Assembly (NCBI GenBank): GCA_963585895.1
Contig: OY757939.1
Span: 32,637,595 to 32,701,594, forward strand
Source: Sepioteuthis lessoniana
Taxonomy: Eukaryota > Mollusca > Cephalopoda > Myopsida > Loliginidae
Direction: 5' to 3'
Length of the DNA: 64,000 nt
The first letter of the stretch is position 1; every line of letters starts with the position of its first letter. A model generated the notes under the pieces. It saw only the letters and a list, made by a program, of their open reading frames with translations, was not told the origin of the DNA and searched no databases. Positions 1 through 10,302 of this stretch are shown here, piece after piece. The translations under genes were made by a program, and so were the position numbers.

Positions 1-136
1 ACAATGCACATCTGAGTTAAGACATGAACAAATTAGGGGCTTAGTTCCTGAAGGGCTTCATCTTAACATAATGAGATTTGATGTAAAAGGAAAAATTATA
101 GCAGGTGCTATCATTTAATTTGTTGATCTACATCTT

Positions 137-560
137 TTGATTTACATTTTTTGGTTTGGTTTGGTTGCGTTTCATGGCATATCAATCATTGTAGGTTATT
201 TAATGCTGTATCCTCTTTACACATATATATTGCGTTTTATTGGTTGCGTTTCATGGCATATCAATCATTGTAGGTTATTTAATGCTGTATCCTCTTTACA
301 CATATATATTGCGTTTTATTGGTTGCGTTTTATGGCATATCAATCATTGTAGGTTTTATTGGTTGCGTTTTATTGGTTGCGTTTTATGGCATATCCTCTT
401 TACACATATATATTGTGTTTTATTGGTTGCGTTTTATGGCATATCAATCATTGTAGGTTTTATTGGTTGCGTTTTATTGGTTGCGTTTTATGGCATATCA
501 ATCATTGTAGGTTATTTAATGCCGTATCCTCTTTACACATATCTATTAAATATGTATATA
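137..560. repeat. Tandem array of dispersed-repeat tail (Rep-F end unit)
   Basis: Two units of about 79 bp sharing 'ttgcgtttcatggcatatc' repeat head to tail near 164 and 245. They are followed by several shorter, internally deleted units down to about 545. The core 'ggcatatcaatcattgtagg' is the same as the end of the Rep-F and SINE-E elements found across the window. Open frames here are a by-product of the repetition, not a gene. Confidence 0.85.
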
Positions 561-599
561 TGATTTGTAAAGTCATTTTATAGATAACATTCTAAAATG

Positions 600-770
600 A
601 GCCTGAGCTCTTTTGTACACAGTACACAGTACAAATATTCAAGTATTGCTATATATTTTGCTATGTATTTTGTACACAGTACACAGTACAAGTATTCAAG
701 TATTGCTATATAACACGCAATTTAATTTTAGTCATTTGTTAGCACACATAGTGTGTTCTATTTGACCTAT
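600..770. repeat. Short direct repeat, AT-rich
   Basis: The block 'gtacacagtacacagtac' with following 'aagtattgctata' occurs twice (about 614-660 and 670-710). It resembles the AT-rich internal part of Rep-F. No coding signal is seen. Confidence 0.5.
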
Positions 771-1215
771 AGATAGGACAACATCTGGTGTTACCACTCC
801 GGGTCAGAGTAGACCTGGGAGCAATGGCAACAAAAGGGTAATCTACATTCCCCAAATCTCCAAGGCTGGAGCCTCGCCATCAGATGGTTTGATGTCATAT
901 CCATGATACTCATTAGAAGGTAGTCTTACCCCTCTGTAGAGATGCAGTCAGTGTATTTTACTGCCCCAGCTGATTGGGTTTATATTTTTTGTGTAGTTTT
1001 TATAGTTTTTTTGCACAGTTATATGATATAAATTATTCCTACCTAATTCTAATAATTTGCAAACAGATCTATTTGACCCATAGATGAGAACCTAACAAGT
1101 TCTACCATTCTAGGTCAGAGTTGACCTGGGAGTCATGGCAATGAAGCGGTACTCCTCACTCTCCAGAGTTCTAGAACTGGAACCTCATCACCAGATGCAG
1201 TTTCATCATCATCAT
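770..1215 (-). repeat. Two partial Rep-F copies, minus orientation
   Basis: The text around 770-985 and 1070-1215 is the reverse complement of the Rep-F head found intact near 22865-23210. Both copies keep the stretches around 'ctatagataggac', 'gtcagagt.gacctgg', 'ggagcctc' and 'gatgcagtcagtgta'. The second runs into a LINE fragment. Confidence 0.7.
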
Positions 1216-1323
1216 CATCATATCGTGTGGGCAGCACGGATATCCCTGACCCTCTCTCGCCACTCCTCCCTATCGTTCATCGCCCTAGGCAGGTCTTCAG
1301 GACAACAACCTGTATCCTCACAT
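1215..1323 (-). mobile_element. RTE-like LINE 3' end fragment, cut by assembly gap
   Basis: On the minus strand this reads DTGCCPEDLPRAMNDREEW and then RERVRDIRA. This is the extreme C-terminus of a reverse-transcriptase polyprotein that also occurs at 26480, 43463, 48985 and 55955. A (CAT)n run, the element's 3' tail, precedes it on the plus strand. The rest lies in the N run. RTE assignment is from memory of the family and is an inference. Confidence 0.65.
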
Positions 1324-1523
1324 NNNNNNNNNNNNNNNNNNNNNNNNNNNNNNNNNNNNNNNNNNNNNNNNNNNNNNNNNNNNNNNNNNNNNNNNNNNNN
1401 NNNNNNNNNNNNNNNNNNNNNNNNNNNNNNNNNNNNNNNNNNNNNNNNNNNNNNNNNNNNNNNNNNNNNNNNNNNNNNNNNNNNNNNNNNNNNNNNNNNN
1501 NNNNNNNNNNNNNNNNNNNNNNN
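1324..1523. other. Assembly gap (200 N)
   Basis: Exactly 200 undetermined bases. The round number suggests a placeholder gap whose true size is unknown. A Rep-F head starts at once on its right side, so the gap sits inside repeats. Confidence 0.98.
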
Positions 1524-2305
1524 CTGCAGAGGGGTAAGACCCCCCCCCGACGGTTGTCCTGGATATGACACTAAACAATCTGATGGTGAGGTCCCAGTAA
1601 TGCTAGGGCCTAGGGGAATACGGAGCACCCCTTCATTGCCATTGCTCCCAGGTCCACTCTGGTCCAGCGTGGTAGCACCTGATAGGGCCCTATCTATGGG
1701 TTAAATAGAACTAACGACATACTTGTGCTAAACTGAATTGTTTGATTAAACTGAATAGTTTGAAATAGAAATGTTTTTAACAATTGAACCGTGCTTACAT
1801 TTGAACTGTGTGCTTATGCTAAACTGGATTATTTCAAATAGAACTGTTTTTGACATTGAAACTGTATTTACACTAAACGGAATTGTTTAACATAGAACTG
1901 TTCTAACATGTAACTGTGTATAAACAAAATCTGTACTTATACTAAACTGGATTAGCTGAATTAGAATTGTTTGACTAAACTGAATAGCTCAAAATAGAAA
2001 TGTTTTTCACAATTAAACTGTACTTACATTTAAACTGCGTGCTTATGCTAAACTGAATTGTTTTAAATTGAACTGTTTTTGACATTGAAACTGTACTTAC
2101 ACTAAACTGAAATGTTATATATAACTGCTTGAATAGTTTGAAATAAAAATGTTTTTGACAATTAAACTGTGTACTCATGCTAAACTTAATTGTTTTAAAT
2201 AGAACTGATTATTTGCATAAAAAATGGATCTGGCGTTAAATAACCTTCAAAGGTTGATATGCCATAAAACCCAACAAACCAACCAACCAACCAACCAACT
2301 AATTA
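1524..2305 (+). repeat. Rep-F composite repeat, near full copy
   Basis: The head (1524-1710) holds the conserved 'ctgcagaggggtaagac' and 'gtccactctgg'. The middle (about 1720-2210) is an AT-rich array of units of roughly 27-35 bp with the recurring words 'aactgtgtg', 'ttatgctaaactgaattg' and 'aatagaactg'. The end (2215-2305) is 'ggcgttaaataacc' plus 'gttgatatgccataaaacc', then (CCAA)n. The same order is seen at 22865-23515 and 32865-33640. No protein is encoded. Confidence 0.75.
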
Positions 2306-2708
2306 TTTTGAACACTATTCTTTTATTTATACACAATCAGACGATTCCAAGTATTGCTATGTATCACTAACAATTCAATTAAATATCAGTTAAATGATCA
2401 AACAGTTCTATTTCTAACAATTCCATGGCGCATAAGTCCTTTGTTTAAACAGGAAATGATAATTATACATAAGAACTATACAACCCCTGATAAAAAAAAT
2501 ATAGACCCACCACTTTTAGAAAACGGAAGAAATGTTTTTCTAAAAGAGGTGAGTCCATATTTTTTGCCATGGTGGTATAAAATAGTGAAATTTGAATGCG
2601 ATTGATTAGAATATGAAGAACGGTTCCTCGATTTTAGAAGCATAGCATTTATTCTCGGATTCAAGTTGATTTGTTTTCCTTCCGTTTTCGGGTTGTTTTC
2701 GATTTTAG

Positions 2709-3281
2709 CCTGTAAAACCAACCCTGCTGATATAATATTCGCCCTGGACAGTTCAGACAGTGTGATTGACGCCGATTTCAGTAAAATGCTCATATTTGTC
2801 CAGAAGTTAATCCTCGATTCAAATATCAGCAAAGAGGTTATCCGCGTTGGATTGTTTACCTTTGCGGATTTGCCGCAATTGGAAATCGCTTTGACATCTG
2901 ACGAAGACAAAACAAGTCTTCTAATGGCGGTTGGTCACATCAAACGAAGCCATGGCATGACTAATACCGACAAGGTGTTAAAAGCCGCAAAGGACTATTG
3001 GTTTGACTATTTACAGAATGATCGACCAAAGAGTGTTCGAAAAATCCTGATTGTCATCACTGATGGAGTCTCTGTTCATCCCGATGCGACAGCACGCGCT
3101 GCCCAAGAGATTCACGCCTTGGGAGTGGAGGTGATAACTGTGGGTATCGGGAAATCGGTCTCGTATCCAGAGTTGTTGACCATGGCAGGAAAGAAGAAAA
3201 ACGTTTTCTCAATATTAGGATTTGATGCCTTAGTGAAAATTGAACAGAATGTCTTAAAGGCGGTTTGCGAAATCCAGAAAC
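2709..3281 (+). CDS. Gene 1, internal exon: complete VWA domain
   Basis: This exon encodes one whole von Willebrand factor A domain of about 191 residues. It starts after the acceptor 'gattttag' and ends at the donor 'gtaagt' (3282). Both ends are phase 1, typical of exchangeable extracellular modules. The metal-site (MIDAS) motif DSSDS lies in the first strand (IIFALDSSDS). The conserved Thr is in GMTNTDKVL and the Asp in ILIVITDG. A Cys near the start (ACKT) and one near the end (KAVCEIQ) probably form the disulfide that closes the domain. The final base C joins in frame to the exon at 6104. The open frame runs upstream of the acceptor but is intronic in character there. No signal-peptide exon was found to the left, so the 5' end is outside the window or unrecognised. 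VWA domains bind extracellular-matrix or adhesion partners. The ligand here is unknown. Confidence 0.88.
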
Positions 3282-3534
3282 GTAAGTAGATTTGTAGATT
3301 TCTATGTTGTAAATAAGTGAACTAACACACACACACATAGATAGATAGATAGATAGATAGATATAAGGGTAGACAGAATTAAACTAAAAAAAAAAAAGAT
3401 TAGTCTGACACAAGGTCAATGAATAAACAGTAGTTTTGAAGAATGTATTCTTTATATATCACCTTAGGATCACATAAAACAGAAACTGTCCGTAGCGATT
3501 GTATTTTTTGTTTTTACTATATATATATATATAT
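3282..3534 (+). other. Gene 1 intron, left part with simple repeats
   Basis: The intron from 3282 to 6103 begins with gtaagt. This part holds a short (CA)n, (GATA)n (about 3339-3362), poly-A and (TA)n. No coding signal is seen. Confidence 0.6.
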
Positions 3535-4047
3535 ACGAGGGTTATTCAATAGATAATGTGAATTTTGCCTTAGGCAATGGGAAGCACTGTTTCCTGTTGC
3601 ATCTTTTTCAAGGAAATCAAAAGTGATGAGTCCTTTCATGTCCCAGAACACTTTGAGCTTGACCTTCTTTATTGACTGCAGAACTCAGAACTTTTTCTCT
3701 ACCGGAGAGCCATGGACTGCTTTTAAAGTCAGGCTCCTCAGTGGCGAACCCATGTTTAGTCCATTTGTAAATTATTTTGACTAAAACATGCTTCTCCATG
3801 CACATTACACAGTCTTCAGTTTGATTTCACATGGTTTGCAGTCAAAAAGTTTATGAAAGACCTCTGTTCAAGGCAAGAGCATTCTGCTTGATTTGCGATC
3901 ATTTGGAATAACCTAAAAAAAAAACATTGCAACGAAATTTTTTGCTATAAATCAATTCCAAACAATGCAGAATTTACATTAATGGAAAAAATACTGGAAA
4001 AAAATCGTGGCTTTTTTCAAATAAACTCCCTTTATTAATTGAATGAC

Positions 4048-4051
<4 letters not shown>
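3535..4051 (-). mobile_element. Internally deleted mariner-like element
   Basis: The left end 'cgagggttattcaatagata' and the right end 'aattgaatgacccttata' are inverted copies of one another, and both sit in (TA)n, the usual mariner target. On the minus strand the interior reads KLKVFWDMKGLITFDFLEKD, where FWD carries the first catalytic Asp of a mariner transposase. The rest of the transposase is missing or frameshifted. The element lies inside the gene 1 intron. Confidence 0.72.
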
Positions 4052-4083
<32 letters not shown>

Positions 4084-4084
4084 A

Positions 4085-4312
4085 AGTTGGCAACTGTAGT
4101 CGAGGGCAACCCGAAGGCTCCTTTTTCAATAGCTACTACACAGAGATGTTTCTCCTTTCCCTAGATTGCTCCACTTTACACTTGATACGTACCTTATCGT
4201 GTTGAGTGTTAAGCAAGGCGGCATCAAGTACCATTTTTAAGTCTTTGGTATGACTCGACCAGGAATTGAACCCCGGTCTCCCGGGCAACTGGCGGACACT
4301 CTACCCATTATA
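4085..4312 (-). mobile_element. SINE-A copy 1 (tRNA-derived)
   Basis: On the minus strand the copy begins with a tRNA-like head: box A like 'gggtagagtgt' and box B like 'gGTTCAATTCC'. It ends with 'cctcgactac..ttgcc aac'. The same roughly 240-bp sequence appears at least nine more times in the window in both directions. Confidence 0.85.
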
Positions 4313-4449
4313 TGTATATATTGACTAGATTTAGTTGATCATCAAACACTAGGCCCAAGAAGAGAAGTTACAAGAACTGTTTTACACCTTTTAAGTGGAG
4401 AGGATATGCCTGACTAAGAAAATCTTTTCTTTTAAATCTGAGATCGAAC

Positions 4450-5340
4450 ACTGAATTCTGGTACTTGTGCGATATATATCATCATGTTGCAATCGTTAAC
4501 AAGCTCGTCTCTAATATCAATTACAACTGATTAATGAGTTCGATCCTCACAAAGTGCAACATACTTGCGATGCACTGTCAAATCTAAGCTCTGCTTCGTT
4601 CACTAAGTTCATTGTCGTAAAGTAATGCTTAAAAAGCTAGTCCCACATATCACTTACTTCTGAGTAGTGAGTTCGATCCTCACCAGGTGTCTCATATTTG
4701 CAGTTTTGTGTCACATCTAAGCTACTCTTAGTTAATAACTATTTCTGACTTGCGAATTCGATCCTCACCAGGCGCCTTATATTTGCAGTTTTGTGTCACA
4801 TCTAAGCTACGCTAAGTAAATGACTACTTCTTAATCATGAGTTCGATACTCACCAGGTGCCTCATAATTGCTATATTGTGCTCTAACTAAAGTAAGCTTT
4901 GTAAATGACAACGTCTGAGTCGTGAGGAAGTGCTATCATCGTAAGAAATAGACCTAGTGTCCCGTGTTCAATTCCTGGACTATTTACGTTTATGAAATCA
5001 CTCATACCCTTGGGAAAAGTATTAATGCAATTATTCTCCTTCCAGCTATGGATAAATAGTATGGCAGACTGAGATCTTTAACCTTTGTGTGGCAACTGCT
5101 TTAAGAGAAGGAAGACTGAATTCAAAGTAGTTGTACTCCGTTTAAAAATTGACCTTAAGTCCTATCTCTCTCGTGGTAGAAGAGTTCTGTGTAGTGAGTT
5201 CGATCCTCACCAGGCACCTCATATTTTCTGCCTTGATACACGTCTAATAACACTTAGTAAAAGACAACTTCTGAATAGTGAGTTTGATCCTAACAAGGTG
5301 CCCATTGCTTATTACTTTGAGTTAAATGTTAATTATTTTT
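4450..5340. repeat. Degenerate tandem repeat, about 82-90 bp unit, with SINE-C insert
   Basis: The word 'gagttcgatcctcac' and its variants recur at about 4534, 4668, 4750, 4839, 5196 and 5278. Most spacings are 81-90 bp. The unit also carries 'ttgtgtcacatctaagcta' and 'agtaaatgactacttctga'. 'GTTCGATCC' resembles a tRNA box B, so the unit may derive from a SINE head. Between 4905 and about 5175 the array is interrupted by a SINE-C-like sequence ('ccttccagctatgg', 'aaaaattgacctt'). Confidence 0.75.
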
Positions 5341-5504
5341 AAGAATACCTTGAGTTACATCATAGTTAACAAGTCAGGCTTGTTGGCTGTTGCTAGTAAA
5401 TTTTCACTGGGTGCCCAATATTGTTGGCCTTGTGTCTAACTAAGCTTCCTTAGTATATGACTACATATCCTAAACATATAAATCATATTTATAACTCGAC
5501 GGAT

Positions 5505-5965
5505 ATATACAAGGGTGAATCAAAAGTTTTGCAATATTTTGATAATGTCAGGCAGCTATCGAAGATGAACAACCACACCAGAATATGGGATGCCGACCTA
5601 GCTTGATACTCTCTGACTACTACTCTCTGGATTTGTCTCTACGGCTAGGAGAATGGCCTTGGAATCCACACTTTTAAGCCTACCTGACCTTGACAGTCGA
5701 AATTTCTTCAACCCTCTGGTTTCCCACAGACCTGTAATGGGTTACTTCCATTATTCTATGGCCCAATTTGAACTCGTCAAGTTCCCGAATTAGACAACGT
5801 CGCACGTCCATCTGTGCGGCTTTCAAATCCCACATGTTGTAAAGCAATGCACAAAGTGCCAGCGCACCAACTACCCTGATACTGCCAACCACAAGGCGTA
5901 CCTTTCACAGCTTGAACTGCTTCGGTCATCAGATATAATTTGGCAAAACTTTTGACCCACCATAG
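5505..5965 (-). mobile_element. Mariner-like transposon remnant
   Basis: The ends 'aagggtgaatcaaaagttttgc' (shortened here) and 'ggcaaaacttttgacccacc' are inverted repeats. The minus strand encodes fragments resembling a mariner transposase N-terminus: VRRCLIRELDEFKLGHRIME, then, after a stop, KSVDSKAILLAVETNPESS and GIPYSGVVVHL. The second piece looks like the helix-turn-helix region. Stops and a missing catalytic half show it is dead. It lies in the last intron of gene 1. Confidence 0.7.
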
Positions 5966-6103
5966 TAAAAAAAATTGTTTTTTAATAATTGCATTTTTCT
6001 TCTTTTTCGATTTAAAAAATATCTGATATTTTCGAAATTTTAAAACTATTTATCATTTATGGTTTTATTGTAATTGATATTCGGTTTTCATTGATTTTTT
6101 TAG

Positions 6104-6651
6104 CGACTTGTTCAAAGGAAATGGTGGATCTCGTCTTTCTTCTCGATTCATCTGATAGCACGACGTCAACCGATTTTCAGACGGAGGTAGCTTTTATTAA
6201 ACAATTTATAACCACTGAAAATGTCGGACCCAATTCTATTCACATCTCTGTGGTTACCTACGCTACAGAACCTCGTTCTGACTTTCCTTTAGGTTTGCAT
6301 ACTGACAAAATGTCTTTATTGGAGGCTGTCAGTAAACTTACCCAAATAAAAGGATCAACAGACACGGCCAAGGCTTTGAACTTTGTGAAGAAGAACTCTT
6401 TTATTTACGGTAAAAGACCCGGTGCTAAAAAAGTCGTGATCTTAATCAATAACGGCGATTCAGACGATCTGTTTGAGACTGATGTGGCAGCCCAGTCTCT
6501 ACGCGATGACGGAGTTATCATTTTCAGTATTGCAATGAGCTATGAGAATTTTTTCGAACTTGATAAAATCACTGGTAGCCGCGCTAATGTCATTGCAATG
6601 TCTGATTTTATGGCCTTCCATAATGCATTCAATAAAGTATTGACGTGTTGA
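6104..6651 (+). CDS. Gene 1, terminal exon: second VWA domain and stop
   Basis: The exon starts after 'ttttttag' in phase 1 and joins in frame to 3281. It encodes a VWA domain of about 181 residues and ends with TGA right after the closing Cys (NKVLTC-stop), so it is the last coding exon. It is intronless within the domain, like 2709-3281 and unlike gene 2. The MIDAS motif DSSDS is present (VFLLDSSDS) and the Thr is in GSTDTAKAL. However, the usual ITDG strand reads VVILINNGDSDD, so the third MIDAS residue (Asp) is replaced by Asn. Metal or ligand binding may be altered. Identity to VWA-A is moderate, which suggests an old duplication. An alternative reading, that the exon continues by a missed donor, is unlikely because no GT donor lies near the stop. 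Confidence 0.87.
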
Positions 6652-6810
6652 AAAAATAGAATCAGCACTACTTAGTGTAATGAAAAATTCCAATTAATTA
6701 ATTCAGGCTATAAAAAATGGAAAATGAAAAATTATTTCACAAGAAATAAATTTTTACTAAAATTGAAAAAAAGAAATCGTTTATTTAACACTGAGAAATA
6801 AATTCTCCCT
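6652..6810 (+). terminator. Gene 1 3' UTR with poly(A) signals
   Basis: AATAAA occurs at 6745-6750 and again near 6797, about 95 and 147 bp after the stop. The UTR part 6665-6775 is repeated nearly unchanged at 10004-10108, which marks it as a duplicated unit. The signal assignment rests on the hexamer only. Confidence 0.55.
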
Positions 6811-7174
6811 CTTTGATAGGCTGGGCTTCATCAGGAACACAGACAAGGAATTAGCTTATATAATACTTCTAATTAGTAACCAATTTAAGTTCGGAACAGT
6901 ATCGTCGATGCTTAACGAGGGTAATCTTGGTGTAGACCGTTGCTATACGCACGAAACTAGTCCTTTATAATCAGTATCAGGAATATAGCATCTTCTTATA
7001 AAATTATACTGTTGTTTGTTTTGACTAGATTGATAAATAAATACACGCTTGGACGTTTGGTTGGATATCTTGTAACTTATTTGGATAGATTTGTATAGAC
7101 TGAGAAATGCAGCTAGATAGATATATATATATAGACAGATCCGTACGAAGAGACCAAGATAGATGTATGCAAAC

Positions 7175-7212
<38 letters not shown>

Positions 7213-7291
7213 TATGTTATGTACAAAATTTTTGAATAGCTTTAAGTAGAGTCTGCATCATAAGTTATGATGTATGCTCTTCTAAAACTTA

Positions 7292-7341
<50 letters not shown>
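6811..7341. repeat. Intergenic AT-rich stretch with (TA)n and (TAGA)n
   Basis: There is no coding signal. (TA)n tracts lie at about 7180-7210 and 7299-7341. The block around 7130-7180 ('gtacgaagagaccaagatag', 'gcaaacagatata') matches 10128-10165 and so extends the 3' UTR duplication. Confidence 0.6.
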
Positions 7342-7344
<3 letters not shown>

Positions 7345-8052
7345 GAGGCGCATACGATAAGTTTCCAGACTTTTTTCGTATGGCCATTTAAAATTGTCTG
7401 TTTTAAACTTGGAAAAATGCCACAGAAATGGATGGAATGCTTCAGACTGCTTTTCGACCATTTTGCATGAATTGAACATCGGTTTTTGAGTGGCATAAGA
7501 GATTCAAGGAAGACAGGGAGTCTGTGAGGGATGATGAGAGGTGTGGGAGGAGTAAGGAAATCAATACACCAGAGTTGATCAGCCAAAGTGTTAGGGTTAG
7601 GGTTATTATGTTGAGGTTTTTAGGGAGTTCAGAAGGAGATTCAGTTAGAAGAGGCTAGCACTCTTCAAATCGGGTCAGTGGCATTTCCACCAGGACAATG
7701 CACCAGTCCATAACTCCATCCTTGTCACAGACTATTTGATTAAGATGGGCATCAAGACAGTTCCTCACCGTCCCTATAGTCCAGACCTTGCTCCCTGTGA
7801 CTTTTGCTTATTCCCTAAGCTTAGAGGCTGTCGTTATGAGACAATGGAGGAGATGAAAGAGGCTGTGAAGAAGGTCATTGACACGTTCAGACAAGAGGAC
7901 TACCATGGAGCCTTCCAGAAGTTGTTGGAACGGTACAACTAGTGCATTGCAGCCGGAGGATATTGCTGCGAAGGGAACTAGAGTTTCATGTGTGTACTAT
8001 CAATAAAAGTGCCCATACGAAAAAAGTCTGGAAACTTATCGTATGCACCTCG
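7342..8052 (+). mobile_element. Mariner element with both inverted ends, transposase broken
   Basis: The left end 'cgaggcgcatacgataag' followed by 'tttccagacttttttcg' is matched by an inverted copy at about 8008-8052 ending in 'cacctcg'. TA flanks both sides, the standard target duplication. Inside, about 7690-7940 encodes HFHQDNAPVHNSILVTDYL, then VPHRPYSPDLAPCDFCLFPK and ETMEEMKEAVKKVIDTF. These are the second and third catalytic Asp regions (DD34D class). The N-terminal half (7430-7640) is recognisable but frameshifted and shortened. The element interrupts sequence duplicated at 10.1-10.3 kb, so it inserted after or beside that duplication. Confidence 0.88.
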
Positions 8053-8148
<96 letters not shown>

Positions 8149-8295
8149 TATGTATTAGAATAACTTTAGAATGTATGTATATATATATTCTATTATATTA
8201 ACTTAAGAATGAATATGTATATATATATATAAGCAAAAGTGATAAACAAATAGGAAGAAAAAAATAACAAAAAAGAAATATTCTTATCGTCTTGG

Positions 8296-8339
<44 letters not shown>

Positions 8340-8340
8340 T
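8053..8340. repeat. (TA)n/(TG)n microsatellites
   Basis: (TA)n at 8055-8091 is followed directly by (TG)n to about 8146. A second (TA)n lies at about 8299-8333. The translated 'Tyr-Ile' and 'Cys-Val' frames are artefacts. 'gtattagaa.aa.tttagaatgtat' at 8150-8178 also occurs at 10199-10222. Confidence 0.95.
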
Positions 8341-8544
8341 TATTTATTTATTGTCATCCAGACAGATCTGTTTCGTTCTATCAGTACATTTTTAAACGGT
8401 TATGAATCACAATTAGTATTGTTTACATACATCCGTTCAAACGGCCGCCGAGATCTCAATTCAAATACGAAGAGACTTGCAAAGGCGCTAATGGCAACAC
8501 GAATACTTCTTCGCTAGAGAACTCAACCCTACGGGGGTAGGGGA

Positions 8545-8606
<62 letters not shown>

Positions 8607-9670
8607 TAGAGACAGGGAGACAGATAGAAAGAGAAATAGACAGACAGACAGAAACATATGATCAGATAGAAGCAGACGAAGAGATAGATAGATAGATAGA
8701 TAGATATGAAGGCAAGCTGCTGGACCGTTATAAGTTGTGATTTAAGCCAGTGCTCCATAATTTTGACTAAATTAGTAAATTTCGACATATCTTAATGATG
8801 TAATACTTATTTACATGTATATATATATATATATATATAGTCACACAGTTTAAATAAATCATCAAACAAAAAATACAGCAACGAAATTTCCTGATGAACA
8901 AATAATATCTTTTATTGTCTTTCTTTATTATTGGATAGCAGAACATTCACTTAAACATTCTTGGATTCAGCTTCTTGAACGAGGAAAGTCGAAAGGTGTT
9001 GATGACCTTTTTCTCGTTTTCTTTATTTTCTCTTTTACGAATATAGATATATCATTCTCCACTTTTTACGAGACACGACTTACACTCCAAGGTAGGTTAG
9101 TAGATAGGTTGTTCCAACCGTATAAATACATAGGCAAGAAATTCTCGTTGATCAGAAAGTTCTGAATTTTCTTCCAAGGTTCGAGTGTGGGTAAAAAGTG
9201 GGATTAAAGAAGCTGATTTTAGATAATTTTCTCTTTATATTTTAGAAGATTGGAGCCGCACAATTTTCTATGCCATTTTTTTTTTTTTTTTTGTTAATCA
9301 ATATAAAAAACGCAGTTTACGCGTTACTGTAACACAACAAAAATATGTAGCACATCATGTCGCGATTTTTGACTGGACAAAAGCATTAAAATACTCTCAG
9401 AGAATAAAGCAATTTCCAACCCAATATTCAACTTAATAATAGCGTGGTGAGGTTTTCGTTTGTTGAGTTTGTCTGGGTTTTAGAGCGTAATATTGATTGG
9501 TTGGTTGATTTTAACGTCATGTCAACTTATGTAGGATTATTTTATGCTTAGGGGTTAAAGAATCGTATTCATTGTATGTCCATATTTAGAATTTTTTAAA
9601 GTTGTTTCTTAAGAGTTTTAAACACAATTATATGATAAGAGTATTCCTATCTAAGACAAATAACTTGCAC

Positions 9671-9680
<10 letters not shown>
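8341..9680. other. Intergenic region without recognised gene
   Basis: A long (TA)n (8547-8602) merges into (GACA)n and (GATA)n degenerate repeats (8603-8706). More (TA)n lies near 8818-8838. The rest is AT-rich with no splice-bounded open frame. A piece at 9488-9560 ('ttaacgtcatgtcaactta') resembles the Rep-F/SINE-E end. Confidence 0.5.
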
Positions 9681-9700
<20 letters not shown>

Positions 9701-9706
<6 letters not shown>

Positions 9707-9815
9707 ATTGAATCATCATGACCAGAAATTCTGGCAAGCACTGCGCGCAACATACGGAGCCACTGGACAGCTGTTTCGACCTTATTAGGTCTCGTCAGCA
9801 CTGTATACCATGATT
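9701..9815 (-). mobile_element. SINE-G fragment
   Basis: The sequence 'ccatgaccagaaattc' (here 'tcatgaccagaaattc'), 'ggcaagcactgcgcgcaa' and 'ccactggacag' is shared with 23545-23625 and, inverted, with the intact tRNA-headed copy at 23806-23955. Confidence 0.6.
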
Positions 9816-9823
9816 TTTAAAAA

Positions 9824-9870
<47 letters not shown>

Positions 9871-10003
9871 TTCTCAATATACATTGGACCCATGTGACTG
9901 TTGTCATCTTTTTTGCTTTCAGATTTGAAAATAGTACACTTTAACAACTATTAATCCTCGATGGCAATACCATGGACAAGAGAAGAAAAATATTTTGCAC
10001 CGC

Positions 10004-10163
10004 TACTTAGTGTAATGAAAAATTCCAATTAATTAACTCAGGCTATAAAAAATGGAAAATGAAAAATTATTTCTCAAGAAATAAACTTTTACTAAAAATT
10101 GAAAAGAGATTAGATAGATAGATAGATAGATACGAAGAGAACGAGATAGACGTGTGCAAACAG

Positions 10164-10165
<2 letters not shown>
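10004..10165. repeat. Duplicate of the gene 1 3' UTR
   Basis: From 'gctacttagtgtaatgaaaa' to 'tttttactaaaaattgaaaa' this copy matches 6668-6775 with only a few differences. It is followed by the (GATA) and 'gcaaacagatata' block that matches 7130-7180. No VWA coding sequence precedes it, so only the tail was copied or the coding part was lost. Confidence 0.85.
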
Positions 10166-10199
<34 letters not shown>

Positions 10200-10247
10200 A
10201 TTAGAACAAGTTTAGAATGTATATATATATATATACAAAAGTTTAGA

Positions 10248-10295
<48 letters not shown>

Positions 10296-10302
10296 CATTC
10301 AA

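Noticed and set aside
2354..2605. 83-codon open frame before gene 1
   Set aside because: Its first part is Rep-F-like AT-rich repeat. A gtgagt at 2550 exists, but no frame or phase fits an upstream exon of gene 1.
5085..5342. 85-codon open frame
   Set aside because: It lies wholly in the SINE-C insert and the tandem array, so repetition explains the frame.
7267..8163. Open frames rich in Tyr-Ile or Cys-Val
   Set aside because: They translate (TA)n and (TG)n microsatellites.
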